Shown here one piece after another: positions 24,538-36,625 of a stretch of DNA of 64,000 bases. Numbering within the stretch: the first letter of the stretch is position 1; each line of letters opens with the position of its first letter. The DNA is from Tuctoria greenei (taxonomy: Eukaryota; Streptophyta; Magnoliopsida; Poales; Poaceae): assembly GCA_036927565.1 (NCBI GenBank), contig JAYESD010000001.1, positions 8,122,001-8,186,000 on the forward strand. The letters are read 5' to 3'. Below the pieces are notes generated by a model. That model made no database searches, was not told where the DNA came from, and was given only the letters and a program-made list of their open reading frames with translations. The position numbers and the translations under genes were made by a program.

Positions 24538-25377
24538 TGTCGGTGGTTTTGATCCGGCAGATCTCCCGACACTGCTAAAGTGTTGAAGGAGTTTGTGGTT
24601 CGGTGTGGGCGCGCGGAGATTCAAGAAGGTGAAAATCAAAGTAATGTAGGAGACACGAGGATTTGCGTGGTTCGGGCTGCCTGAGCGTAATACCCTACTC
24701 CACGGGTGTGTTGGTGTTGTATTAGCGGTAAGAGCTTGTCACGAACGCGTGGGGTGCGTATGATCGTCCGTGAACGTCCCTGAGTGTATCGTCGGCCTGT
24801 CCTTTTATAGTACAAGGATAGGCCGTTACAAGCTAGCCTGACCCGACATGTGGCCCCGGCGGTTACTGGTATTGATACACGATTAATTGCTCTTAATGAT
24901 CCTGTAACGGGCTTTGACAGCACCGTTACTGGTGTTAAGATCGTCCGATTGAGTGTCATTAATATGACTTAACTGGGTCTTTAAGTCCTTGACTCTCCTT
25001 TGAAGATCTGGAGCCGTTACAAAGTCTTCCGGAGATTAGAAGCTGGAAGGTCCGACAATTTGACACGTGGCAGCTCTGGAGCTTGCTGTGGGAAGCAGGT
25101 AGCTCCGGGGCTACCAGACACGTGTCAGGTCCGAAGCTTCTCTCGGTCTGGGGTTAAGTCCGGAGTTGCCGTTTTGGTACGTGGTCCGGAGCTTCCCCCT
25201 TGTGGGAGGTAGCTCCGGGTTAGTCGTACACGTGGCGACCCAGGGATTAACCATGTTGGAGAAGCGGGTCCGTTCATGTGTGACAAGTGGGCCTCTAAGG
25301 GTCTTCAAACCAAGTAGATGACTTTCCTTTGAGATTGCTGTAACCTCAAGGGGTGTATGGTTTTTAGGGTACCGACA
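24538..25377 (-). repeat. 3' LTR of Tat-A
   Basis: 840 bp, TG...CA ends within the short terminal inverted repeat TGTCGGT/ACCGACA. Relative to the other LTR it lacks about 12 bp near 24965. A TATA-like CTATAAAAGG is on the minus strand near 24800. Confidence 0.9.
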
Positions 25378-25393
25378 GTGGCCCCCTGGACTT
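25378..25393 (-). other. Polypurine tract of Tat-A
   Basis: On the minus strand AGGGGGCCAC directly abuts the start of the 3' LTR. This is the expected position of the plus-strand DNA primer. Confidence 0.65.
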
Positions 25394-25909
25394 ACCTCCG
25401 AGGAAGATCACTGGGGTGAAGTCATTCCGTCGGAGGTGGGTCCATCCTTACGACTCTTGAACTGGGTCTTCAAGGGTCTTCGAAGGTGCCATTGGCAAAG
25501 ATTTACAGTTAAATCCCGCCACGTGGCGTATCTCAGGCGGCAGATGAGATCTTTGACGTGCGGATCTCACGAAATTGAAGGTCGCCGGTTCCCGATACGA
25601 AAACCGTATCGGTTCCGCGCGCCCTGTCAGGCCGCCGCCTTTGGGTTTCCCGCCGCGTGATGACAACTGTTCGCCTGGGTAAGTGCCTCGACTTGATCGT
25701 CGGGGTGGTCTCGGGCCCTCTTGTCATCGGTTGGGCTGAATTCTTGAGTAGTATCTTCGACTTCCCTGTGGTTTCCATCCAAGCGTTGTGAGGGCTTACT
25801 TAAGAAGGAAAGCGCGCACGGTCGGGAGTTCTTTACGCCTTTCATCTGATCTTGCGCTCAAACTCCCAACTCGTGCTTCGCTCTTCTTCTCTTGCCTAGC
25901 TGTGCCGCG

Positions 25910-28900
25910 ATGGAGTTGGGTCTGCACGAGAGTCGCTTGAAGACCGACAATGATTTGAAGAAGGTCCGGGCCCTCATGGGGTGGTCCTCGGACTTCTTCA
26001 ACCACTTGGTCCGTGCCGGCGGAGAGCTCCCCTTCGAGAAGGAGCGCGCCGGTAAAATGGTGTACTTTTCCTCGTACGCCATGGTGGGGTTGATCCCACC
26101 TTTTTCTTCTTTCTTCTTGATGCTGCTAGACTTCTATGGTCTGCAGCTATACCACCTTGGCCCTCACTCCTTTCTCCTCGTGTCCATCTTTGTCCACTTC
26201 TGTGAGATGTGGGTGGGCATCCCCCCTGCATCGAACTCTTCCGGACCTTCTTCACCGTCCACACCACCGGCCGGAGCAATGAGTATCTTGGCTTCTACTA
26301 CTTTGTGAAGCGCAAGAAGTGCCCATTCAAGTACCTCCGGTCGTTCCCTTCCGGGAGGTGGGATGACTGGAAGAAAGATTGGATAGTCGTCAGGGTGGAG
26401 GAGCATGAGCGGTTGGAGCTGCCCGATGGTCTGCCCGACATCGACACGACGATCTGGAGTGAGGTTCCGGTGCTGGCGGAAGCTTTCGACCCTGCCTTGA
26501 CCAGGATCCGCCAATGCGTGGAGGGGGGATTGACCCCTCAGGCGGTATTTTGCAACTTCCTGGCCAACAGGTGGGCACCGCTGAAGGGGAGGGAGAAGCT
26601 CGCTTGGACCCTCAACAGCGTGATGGACGAGGACCGGGTTGAGACCGGGTTGAAGTCCAACATGGTGGAGAAGACCTTGGAGTTCCACCTCAAGAAATTC
26701 CAGCACAGCATCGACGTCGACGGTGACGACTTGACTCCGCCGTCGGCCTTTCTCCCTCTGAACGTGGAAGTGGAGTTCAGCAGGGAGCTCCGGCGGACGA
26801 TGCCTGCACTTGACGACCTTGGTGTCGTTGAGAGAAGATCAACCACCCGGGTAGCGATCCCCGGGATACCTGAAGACGGCTCCGCCCCTACCCCACAGCC
26901 GAGGGTCGAGGTCGTCGGCAAGGGTAAGGAGCTGGCGGATGAGCCGGAGAGCCGGAAGAGGAAGCTGCGATATGCCGACGGAAGGTCCGTCAGGCCCGCT
27001 ACTCCCGCCTCGGTCCCTTCTCCCCAGGGGGGAAGATCTTCTGCCACCGTGGCGACTGTCCCCGTAGTGGGGTCCTTCCGGGACGATACCGTTCCTGCAG
27101 TGGGATCCTCCCGGAGCGCGTCTGTCCCCGTGGTGGAACCCTCCTGGGGTGCTAGCTCCGGGCGCACGACTCCGGCACCTGGGACGGTGGGAGCCTCCAG
27201 GTCCAGGGGTTCCTCCCGACCGAGGAGAGCCTCGACCCGGGAAACGCCCGTAGCTGCGACGAGTTCTGAGGGGCCTTCTGGAGCTTCTACGCCGACCGTG
27301 GCCAGCCCGGAACGTCCAGGAACGAGGTTCCGCGCAAGCTGGTGCGGAAGCCTTCCAAGGTAATTTTTGATCTTTACCTTGGTTAACTTTTTAATTGTAG
27401 CGATTCTTTGTTAATTTTCTTTGTCCATCCTCTGCAGCGTCCCCAAGAAGGGGAGTGAAGCTCCACCCTCGGCCACGAAGTCTGAGGCCGTGGGAGCTTC
27501 TGCTCCTGTCCCGGTGCCGCCCCAGGTGGTGGCTGAGGCTACGACAGCTCCGGCGCCGGCTGTCGTGGTCATGAACCTCGACTCGTCCCCAGAAGTTCAC
27601 GTGGTAGCGCCGGACCACGGGAGTGAAGACACGCCAGCGGCACTTGTCTCGGAGGTTGAAGCTCCGGGTCCTGGTGCTGCAGTGGTGGAAGTTCCGGCTG
27701 TTGAGCCGGAGGAAGTAGTAGTCCCGGCCTCGGAGCCAGAACTTGTCGAAGCTCCGGCGGTTGAGCCGGAGGTGACTGAAGCCCGACATGTGAGCCGGAA
27801 GTCGAGGTAGTTCCGGCAGTTGAGCCGGTTACCTCCGAAGCATCGGCCGCTGAGCCGGTTATTGTTGGAGCGTCGGTCATAGAGCCTGTGGTTGAATAGG
27901 CGATGGAGCTCGATCCTCCCTCGGAAGAGGTGTCCCGGTCGGAGCCAGTAGCAGCTCCTGCTCCGGAGGCGACGACGTCGGAGGTATCTGCGGCCGAGCC
28001 GGAGTGCCCAAGCGAAGTCGCTGGCCCCCGGCCCGAGGAGGTGAACGAAGACTTGGCGGCGGGGCCTTCTTCGATGGCGACTGAGGCCATCCCGGAGGAC
28101 GGCCCTAGTGCCTTGGAAGCTAAGGGTTCCGCTCTCGTAGAGTGGGACCCAATTTTTGTATGTGAAGACCCGCTGGAACCAGCGGAGGAGACCCCAGCAG
28201 GTCCGGAGCCCATCCCGCTGTCGATGTCTATCGATAACGCCTGCTCCAGTCTGCGTCAAGTCCAATTGGCCTTCTTCCACGACAGCAAGGCTCTTGAAGA
28301 GGAGCGCCAAACCCTTAGGCGGTGGCGTAACCGACTCCACTTTGAGACCAAGCTGGCGCAGTCGAGGCTAGCGGATGACAAGGAGTGGATCAAGCGGGAG
28401 AAGATCCGCCTGGAGTACTGGGGCAAGCTGCTGGATGACAGGGAGAGCATGACTCATGCCCTCGATGCTCAATCCCGAAAGATCCACGATCAGGCCAAAG
28501 CTGCCAACGACGCGGCCAATGCTCGGCACGAACAGCTTGAGGCCATCAACACCGCACTCATCAAGCGCCGAGAGGCACTTGAAGAGAGGGAGAGACGGCT
28601 CGAGGACGAAGAGCAGAAACTCCTGGAGCTGCGGGATGACGTCCTGAGGAGGGAAGAGGAGCTCGTCGAGAAAGTAGCTCTGGCTGACAAGGGCCTCGAG
28701 GAGCGCACCAAGAAGTTGGAAGAGCGCTGCCAAGAGGAAGAGGAGAAGACCTGGGTGCGGGGGCAGGAACTCTACGAATACGAGTGTGCCCTTGTTGCCC
28801 GGGAGAAAAAGTGGAGGCTAGGGAGAAGGACCTGGTCGATCGTTGGAACAAGATCCACCTCCGGGAGGAGGAGCTCGGAAGACTTGAGAGGCGGGTTGCT

Positions 28901-29368
28901 GCAAAGATTCAACAAAACGCCAAAGAAGTTGAGCGCCTCGCCCGTGAGAATTCCGAACTGACGGCGGCCAAGAGATCCCTGGAAGAGATGAAGAGCTTGA
29001 GGACGGCGGACTCCCTACAGATTTGGGAGTTCCTGGGCAAGGCCAATGATGCGCTGACACCGATGGGTTTTAGCCCCGTGCGCCCGGATGATACGGAGCC
29101 GGAGCCGGACCTTGCGCTGCAAGCGTTGAGAGCAGCAGGTAGCAAGCTCTCCAAGGTGGGCGATGTCATCGCGGACCAACTGGAGGTTGAGGGGCAATCC
29201 CTGGTGAAGAACGTCGCAGAGTATGTGCTGACGTGCTACACCAGCCGGAACCCCCAATTTCCTCTGGACCCGGTGCTTGAAGGCCCCGTCGAAGGAGAAG
29301 GCGAAGCTACCCGAGCCAGCGTATCGGAGGTCGCCCAGAAAGTCGCTGAGTTCTTCCATAGGGTCTAG
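25910..29368 (+). pseudogene. Antisense ORF (aORF) of Tat-A: putative gypsy-type transposon (Transposase_28-like) domain plus long coiled coil
   Basis: It lies opposite to gag-pol, between integrase and 3' LTR. The N-terminal part (ATG at 25910; LMGWSSDFFNHLVRAGGELP, FYGLQLYHLGPHSFLLVSIF) resembles the plant domain named putative gypsy type transposon (PF04195); this match is from memory. A one-base slip in a C run near 26221-26226 breaks the frame. The ORF then continues to 27359, where a 78-bp GT-AG intron (27360-27437) restores frame into a Pro/Glu/Val repeat region. Further frame breaks near 27800 and 28810, and a TAG near 27898, precede a region of about 300 residues. That region is dominated by a Glu/Arg/Leu coiled coil (about 28300-28980) and a conserved tail ending FFHRV. 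The function of these ORFs is unknown. Confidence 0.75.
27360..27437 (+). other. Predicted intron within the Tat-A antisense ORF
   Basis: The donor CCAAG|GTAATT and acceptor CCTCTGCAG|CG give a 78-bp AT-rich intron. Splicing joins AG of one codon to C and keeps the reading frame open into VPKKGSEAPPSATKS. Without splicing the ORF ends at the donor. Predicted only. Confidence 0.65.
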
Positions 29369-30630
29369 GACCATCTCTTTAGCTCTCACTTGTATTTTCT
29401 CTTCTTCTTCCTCAATTTTGTAATCCCTTGTCTCCAGATGTAATCTCCTGTCTCCAGATGAATGAAATCCCCAAGTTTTTGCGAATTTCACTTTTTGTCT
29501 TCAACATCTTTATCTTCACTTGGCCCCCTGGTAGATGTACACAATTTGATTGTGAACATGTACCAAAAGGATATTGAGTTTTGTTGAAGACTCATTTGCT
29601 CCGAACTTGTAGCATTTAGGTCCGAAGTCTTCGATAGTGAAGGTCCCCTGAGGTTGTCGGTGCTTAGAAGCTCCGACATTGTCCATCGCTGGAGCTTGGT
29701 AGCTCCGGCAATAGCCTCTATCAACACCTAGAGCGTCGATAGTTAGTCCTCCGGGGTGTCGGAGCTGGGTAGCTCCGGCAGTGACCTTTGCCAACACTTG
29801 GTTTGTTGGCAGCAGACTCCATTTACGGGGTCTTCTCACCATCTTATATTCAGCGTCGACGGCTGGCCCCCTTAGGGGAGTCGGAGCTTAGTTAGCTCCG
29901 ACTTCTCTCCATCAACGTAGAGTTTATTTTTCCTGCACACTTAAGCCAAGAAAAATAGTAAAATTCGTTCCTTGTCTATAATTTCGTCGCGGCTTACGAT
30001 TCTTAAGAAAACTTTAAGTTGAACGCGATTTTAAATACAACCGGATGCGTTGCCTTTTCTCTTAGATTCAACTGTTCATGGACTCGCCTTACTTCGGCCT
30101 GCCGGGGTGTAGGTAGAGTGCGTACTTAGGGTGCTTGACCAGGCTAAGTCGATAGCACACTCCGGCCCTAGATTGGCTTGGCGGCTTTCGGGCGAGTTGG
30201 CCATGAGTGATATTTGAATCCACAAGAACTGATAATACAACTCGAATCGTATATAAACCGGACAAACTAAAATTTCTTAAGAATGGCACGTCTTTGTTAT
30301 AGACAAGAAAGAGAAAAATAAAAATGTTGAGCCTGTACAAAATAAATGCACGTGAAGTCTATTTCACATGAAGATGTCTTTCATTATAGGTCCGGGGTAT
30401 AGGGGAAACAAGTACACTCTTAGGGTACAGAACCAGGCTAAGTGTGTTTGGTTTCTCGTTTGACCCGGGGTAGTTAGCCACACTTTTAGTCCGGAGACTG
30501 TGACAAGTGCTGCATGAGCTTTGCGGACCTTTCGGGAAAGGTCCGGCTGCTCTCCCGGAGGAACTACCCGACTCTGTACAATGACTCTATAACATACATA
30601 TCAAGTTACTCAAGACTCACCTCCGTGGTA
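29369..30630. repeat. Tat-A spacer between integrase and antisense ORF, with short hairpin array
   Basis: No ORF of substance. Between about 29650 and 29905 there are repeated GGAGCT...AGCTCC units (for example GGAGCTTGGTAGCTCCGGC near 29693 and GGAGCTGGGTAGCTCCGGC near 29761, and a similar unit near 29882). Each can form a 6-bp stem with a short loop. The equivalent spacer in Tat-B (49865-50190) has the same kind of units. Confidence 0.6.
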
Positions 30631-33600
30631 TTAAGTGTAGAACTTACGGAGGTGCTCGATGTTCCAAGGATTTGGGAGAGGTGTCCCATCCTCGGTAGCC
30701 AAGCGAACGCTTCCGGGACAGAATACTTTGATCACTCGGAAGGGCCCCTCCCAGCTGGGGGAGAGTTTGTTTAACCCTTCTCTAGATAGTATTCTCCGTA
30801 GCACCAGATCGCCTTCCTCGAGCTATCGGTTGTGTACATGCCGCTGGTGATAACGCCGTAGAGCTTGGCGATATCGGGCATTCCGAACAGCTGCTTGGCA
30901 CCTTCCCTCCTCTAGGAGGTCTAGGTCTTCACGCCGGAGCTGGTCCTGCGCGGCTTCGTCGAAGGTCCGGACCCGAAGCGAACCCAAGGTGATTTCCGGA
31001 GGAAGGATTGCTTCAGCTCCGTACACCAGAAAGAAGGGTGTTTCTCCGCGGTTTGGAGAAGTCCTGTTGGCCCATAGAGTGGGCGGAAGCTCTTCGATCC
31101 AGTTGGCTCCATGTTTCTTCAAACGCTCATAGGTGCGCGTTTTGAGTCCCTTAAGGATTTCTGCATTTGCTCTCTCAGCTTGGCCATTGCTGACTGGGTG
31201 AGCTACGGAGGCGTAGCAGACTTGTATGCCGAGGTCTTCGCAATATCCTTGGAATGCGGAGCTTGTGAATTGAGTCCCATTATCAGTGATGATTTTGTTT
31301 GGGACTCCAAATCTGCTCACAATGGATTGCAGAAAGTTGATAGCAGATTGCTTGTTGATCGTCACAACTGGAGTTGCTTCTGGCCACTTGGTGAATTTGT
31401 CAATGGCGACATACACGAACTTGTAACCTCCGACGGCTCTTGGGAAAGGTCCCAAGATGTCCATCCCCCACACGACGAAGGACCATGTAGGAGGTATCAT
31501 TTGTAGGGACTGAGCCGGTGTGTGGATTTGCTTTTGCATGAAATTGGCATGCTTTGCATTTTTTCACCAGCTCAGTTGCATCCTGGAGCACTGTAGGCCA
31601 GTAGAAGCCATGCCGGAAGGCTTTACCGACCAGCGTGCGGGAGGACGCGTGGTTCCCACACTCGCCTCCATGGATTTCTGCGAGGAGCTCGCAGCCTTCT
31701 TCCCTTGTGATGCACCGCATTAGGACGCCGTTGGCACCGCGTCGGTAGAGATACCCTTCTACCAACGTGTATCTTTTAGCCAATCTGACTATCCGGTCAG
31801 CGGATACATCATCGTCAGGAAGGATGTTGTCTTTCAAGTAGCTCCGGATCTCCGAGATCCATGCATCGAAGCTAGCTTGAGCATTTGAGTCTTGCGTGCT
31901 GGGTTGCTCGGAGCTTCCGGCAGCACCTACGACCCTTGATGGCTGCCATGGTAACAGGGCCATCGGGACCATCAGCTTCGGGATGCTGATCTCGCCCCCT
32001 TCGCTCAGTTCGGCAGGTTGAGCTGTGGGTTTTGACAACCTCCGGAAGAAGATTCCATCAGGAGCCGGAGCTCCGGTTGATGCTTTCGTCGAGAGTTCGT
32101 CGGCTTCAGCGTTGAGAGCACGCTGAACATGGTGAAGATCTAGGACTTCAAAGTCTTTTTGAAGCTTCTGGACTTCAAGGAGGTAAGCAGCTAGCTGAAT
32201 ATTGTTGCAGGAGCATTCACCCTTCACTTGCTTAACGATGAGCTGCAAATCTCCCTTGACCAGCAGTTGCTTGACACCGTATGACAGTGCTACCTTTAGT
32301 CCATAGATGAGTGCTTCGTACTCCGCCATGTTGTTGGTTGCCTTGAAGTCAAGGTGTACCATGTATTTTACTTTCTCTCCGGTTGGCGCGAGGAGAAGGA
32401 TTCCAGCTCTGGCCTCCTGCTTTTGCATGGAGCCGTCAAAGTAGAGGGTCCAATGAGGCTCGGTGAAGACCGGAGTCTTGTGTTCCGACTTCTGCTCACT
32501 GGGGCCCCCAGGGTTTGATGGAGAGGGAGTCCATTCTGCCACGAAATCTGTCAATGCTTGACTCTTGATTGCTTGCCTCGGAATGAATTCGAGATCGAAT
32601 TCAGCCAATTCCGCTGCCCATTTTGCGATGTTCCCAGTTGAATTGGGATTATGCAAAATTGCTCGGAGTAGATAAGAGGTCACCACCGAAATCTTGTGAG
32701 CTTGGAAGTAATGGCGAAGCTTCCTGGAGGCAATAAAAACTGCATAGAGCAGCTTATGCACCTCTAGGTATCGAGTCTTGGCGTCATGAAGTACTTCACT
32801 GATGAAGTACACTGGGCGCTGGATGGTCCGGACCCTCCTGGAGGGGCTCAGAGCTTCCTCTTTATCAACCCGGATCCTTGCTGATGGATCTGGCACTTCT
32901 TCAGTGATCTCCGGATCCTGGCTGGAGGGACCCGGAGCTACTTCAGCAACGACTTGGACCTTCCCGGAGGGGTCTGGGTCTTCTGAAGTACCTCCTTGTT
33001 GGTTCGAGTCTGGGAGCTGAGACCCCGACTCGCTTTCAGGGACATCCGGACCCTCCCGAAGGGATCTGGAGTCCTGAGTATGGGGCGGCTCTGGTCTCTC
33101 CGCAACCAGAACCATACTAACAACTTCGTCAGTTGCTGAAATTTAAAGCAATAAAGGCTCACCAGGGTTCGGAGCTACCAGGATTGGTAGGGTGGTGAGG
33201 AACTGTTTCAGCTCCTGGAACGCCTTCTCTGCTTTTTCAGACCATTGAAATGGTCCGGACTTCCTCAATAACTTGAAGAAGGGAAGTGCCCGTTCCGCCA
33301 GTCTTGAAATGAATCGGCTAAGGGCTGCTAGACATCCAGTTAGCTTCTGGACATCCTTGATGCGGGTTGGTGGTCGCATGTCTTCAATGGCTTTGATCTT
33401 CGCCGGATTAGCTTCTATGCCCCGGTGACTCACCAGGAAACCAAGAAGTTTTCCGGAGCTAACCCCGAAGACACACTTGTCTGGGTTTAGCTTCGTGCGG
33501 GTGACCCGCAGCTTATCGAAGACAGCCTGCAAGGTGTCAAGGAGAGACTCCTTGTTCTTGACCTTGACCACGATGTCATCGACGTACACTTCCACTATGT

Positions 33601-34168
33601 CTCTAATGAGTTCTTCAAAAGTTTTGTACATAGCTTGTACAAAAGTTGAAGCTGCATTCTTGAGACCAAATGGCATGGCCGTGTAACAATATAATCCATC
33701 TACTGTGATGAAAGAAGTATGTTCCTCATCTTCCCTAGACATTCTGATTTGATGATACCCAGAATATGCGTCTAGGAAACACAGTAATTCACACCCGGAG
33801 GTGGAATCCACTATCTGATCTATTCTAGGTAATGGGAATGGATCTTTTGGACATGCCTTATTTAGTGTCGTGTAGTCGATACACATCCGAAGCTTCCCGC
33901 CGGCCTTGGGTACAATGACTGGGTTTGCCAGCCATTTTGGATGGAAGACCTCCCGGATGAATTCAGCTTCGAGCAACTTCTTCACTTCTTGTCGGATGAA
34001 GTTCTGCCGTTCTATGGATTGCTTCCGAGGCTTCTGGTGTACTGGCCGTGCATCTGGGTAGATCTTCAGATTATGCTCAATCACTTCCCTGGGGATCCCA
34101 GGCATTTGTGACGGTTGCCAAGCAAACACGTCGACATTTGCCCGGAGGAAAGTGATGAGCGCGAGTTC
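30631..34168 (-). pseudogene. Tat-A pol: reverse transcriptase, RNase H, archaeal-type RNase H, integrase (decayed)
   Basis: The frame continues directly from the in-frame TAG that ends gag-protease (34171-34169). The RT has PFGLKNAASTFVQAM and an intact YVDD catalytic motif (near 33570-33590). It is followed by a first RNase H with a Ser/Pro/Glu-rich insertion (about 33090-32835) ahead of QRPVYFISEVLHDAKTRYLE. A second RNase H comes next (WTLYFDGSMQ, KATNNMAEYEALIYGL). The integrase zinc finger (CGNHASSRTLVGK to CKACQFHAK) ends in a one-base insertion in an A run near 31535. The core resumes at 31539 with its DDE residues visible (GMDILGPFP, ITDNGTQFTSSAF, NGQAERANAEILKGL). A TAG interrupts the C-terminus after HVHNR near 30823. 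The element cannot make an uninterrupted pol. Confidence 0.85.
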
Positions 34169-36586
34169 CTATTTGTTGTTCAGCCCTCCCGATATACGGG
34201 TGGTCTGAGCGGCATCGGAACCAATTTGGACGACTTTGACGGGAATGTCGGTGTCGCCACTTGGCTGCACACGAGGTGCTGACGTCGAGCCTCGCTGACG
34301 AATGCTCGGAGGTCTTGGAGCTTGCTCCTGCCTGGAGTCTTCCTCTTGCGCCGTAGTAAGCGCATGAAGTTCCTCCAAAGCAGTTACTCCTGCAGTACGA
34401 TCTCCACGAATCCGGAGAACGCCTACTGGTGTTGGCATTTTCAACACCAGATAACCATAATGAGCGGCTGCCATGAATTTGTATAGGGCAGGCCTACCCA
34501 AGATGGCGTTGAATGGTAAGTTGATCTGAGCAACGTCAAAGACCAACTTCTCGGTGCGATACTTCTCCCGTGTCCCGAAGGTAACAGGAAGAGTAATAGC
34601 TCCGAGTGGGGTAATGGCCCCCGGACCTACTCCGGAGAAAGGTCGGGAGGGATGGAGATCCGAAGGTCGGAGCTGAAGCTTGGTAAAAGCTTCAAAGCTT
34701 ATGAGGTTCAGCCTCGAACCTCCGTCCACCTTAACATGATGGAGCTAGATGTTATTGATGGTGGGAGATACCATCAAAGGTAACTATCCAGCTCCGACCA
34801 TGCTTCGAGGACAGTCCGAAGCATCAAAAGTGATGGCTGTATCCATCCACTTTCGATGTGGCTCCGGTCTAGTTGTTGGAGCTACAGCAGCCATATCCCG
34901 ACGCATAGTCTTGATGACGCGGTGGGAGGTGATGTCCCATGATCCACCAAAAATAGTGTTCATGGTTTTCTGACGCTCGTTGTCGGAGACGTCGGAATCG
35001 TCGTCGACGGAGGTGTAGACGGCTTTCAGGACCTTTTTGGGATCCTGAAACCCTAACTCCTCTTCAGCCGGAGCTTCGTCGACTTTCTGTTTTCCTTCCC
35101 TTTGACGGAAAGGAGACTCTTCCCAGCGCTTGTTGTAGCGCTCGGCGAGGTTTTGGACCTCCCGGCAATCTTCCAAACTGTGGCTGCCCGTTTTGTGAAT
35201 TGGGCACCACACCTTGGATTTGCCTCCGTCTTCTGAAGACGGTCGAGGTTGCTTTTCGGGGCGTGGCCCCCGGCCACCCGGAGCTGCAGCAGCTGCGGTA
35301 TTGGATGTACCGGCTGACGACTTCTTCTTGCCGTTGGTCTTTTTCTTCTTCTTGCCGTTCCCGGAGGTAGCGGCTTCTTCTTTGGAGGATTTCTTTTTAC
35401 CCTCCGAAGTTGATTTGGAGTGCATTTCACGGCCCTCCGCAGCTCTGGCGCACTTGTAAGCCAAGCTGAAGAGCTCCGTGACACTGATAATCTCTTTGAT
35501 TGCCAGTTTCTCCAACATCTTCTTATCCCGTACTCCCTGTCTGAATGTCACAATAACAGAGGCGCTAGAAATAGAAGGAATAGTGTTGCGTACCTGAGAG
35601 AACCTCTGTATGAAAGATCGCAAGGATTCTCTCTCTTTTTGCACGACGGCAAAAAGATCCAGTTCGGTGCCTGGTCGGGTGTATGAACTCCCGAAGTTGG
35701 TGGTGAACTGTCGGCACAACTCCTCCCAACTGTTGATAGAGTTGGGTGGAAGGCTCATAAACCAGGACCTCGCGGTTCCGGTTAAAGCCACAGGGAAATA
35801 ATTGGCCATTACAGCCTCATTTCCTCCAGCTGCCAAAATAGCAGTGGAGTAAATCTGAAGAAATTCGGTGGGGTTGACAGTCCCGTCGAACTTCTCCGGC
35901 AGATGAGGCTGGAACTTCTGTGGCCAATTGACCATGCGCAGATGCATGGCTAGGGCTGAACAGCCTCCTCCTACTCCCTCGGGAGCAGGAGTGCTTTGAG
36001 CCTCTCGTCTCTCACGAGCACGCTCAATATGGACTCGGCCGTCTCGCTGACGATATCGGCGATCAAGCTCCAACCGGAGGTCATGAGTTGAAAGCCTGGA
36101 TACCGTATGGGTGCGTCGTGCCCCAGAGGGCAACGACGTCACTTGTTGTGACGCAGCTCGTCTCCTGTTGTTGGAGACGTGCGGACCAAGTCTACCAGAC
36201 AAAGTCCGCCGCTGCGACGGGGCCCGTCCTGAAGGAGGAGGACTCTGGTTGCTGATACGGTTGGCTGCGGCTGCAACCAAATGTTCCACATTAGCTCTCC
36301 ACTGCTCCAATGCATCTCGGGATGCATCAGGAGGTGGTGGACGTTGAAGAAGAGCACGCGCTGCATGAAGCGCATGTTCCGGATTGTCATGATTCGTCGA
36401 CGCCATGATGGACGCCGGTGCACCATCGCGTTGTCCAGCTTGGATTGCTGGAGGAGGCGGCGGTGGTGGCTGTGTGACTCCTGCTGGCGCTGAGACTCTT
36501 GCTGGTGGGGGCATATTGGAGGGATTGCCTCCAACAGCCTGAACAGTGGGTTGACCATTGGATGATCCAGCAGCGGAGTTCACCAT
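34169..36586 (-). pseudogene. Tat-A gag-protease (two internal nonsense codons)
   Basis: Begins at the ATG at 36586 (MVNSAAGSSNGQP), about 40 nt after the 5' LTR. It contains the capsid-type Retrotrans_gag domain (KFDGTVNPTEFLQIYSTAIL, GTARSWFMSLPPNSINSW), a Lys-rich region, a WCPIHKTGSHSLEDC cysteine/histidine motif and a protease with active-site region VDGGSRLNL. Compared with Tat-B, two CAG codons between gag and protease have become TAG (about 34780 and 34748). The frame ends at the TAG at 34171-34169, which Tat-B shares. In other respects it is a full-length partner of the intact Tat-B frame. Confidence 0.85.
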
Positions 36587-36605
36587 TCTTGAAATCTCAG
36601 GCTTC

Positions 36606-36624
36606 CCCCTACCTGGCGCGCCAA
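36606..36624 (-). other. Primer-binding site of Tat-A
   Basis: Minus-strand TTGGCGCGCCAGGTAGGGG starts 1 nt inside the 5' LTR. The same sequence is at 43145-43163 in Tat-B. It is not the initiator-Met type; I could not assign the priming tRNA. Confidence 0.7.
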
Positions 36625-36625
36625 C

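Noticed and set aside
24271..24639. 122-codon minus ORF joining LTR sequence with upstream DNA
   Set aside because: It crosses the Tat-A LTR boundary at 24538, so it is a chance fusion of element and host DNA.
26164..27167. Long minus-strand ORFs (180-209 codons) inside Tat-A
   Set aside because: They are shadows of the plus-strand antisense ORF, which has the recognisable domain and intron.
25910..29368. Interpreting the Tat-A antisense ORF as an envelope gene
   Set aside because: It is on the wrong strand for the element, has no signal peptide or membrane anchor, and its C-terminal part is a soluble coiled coil.
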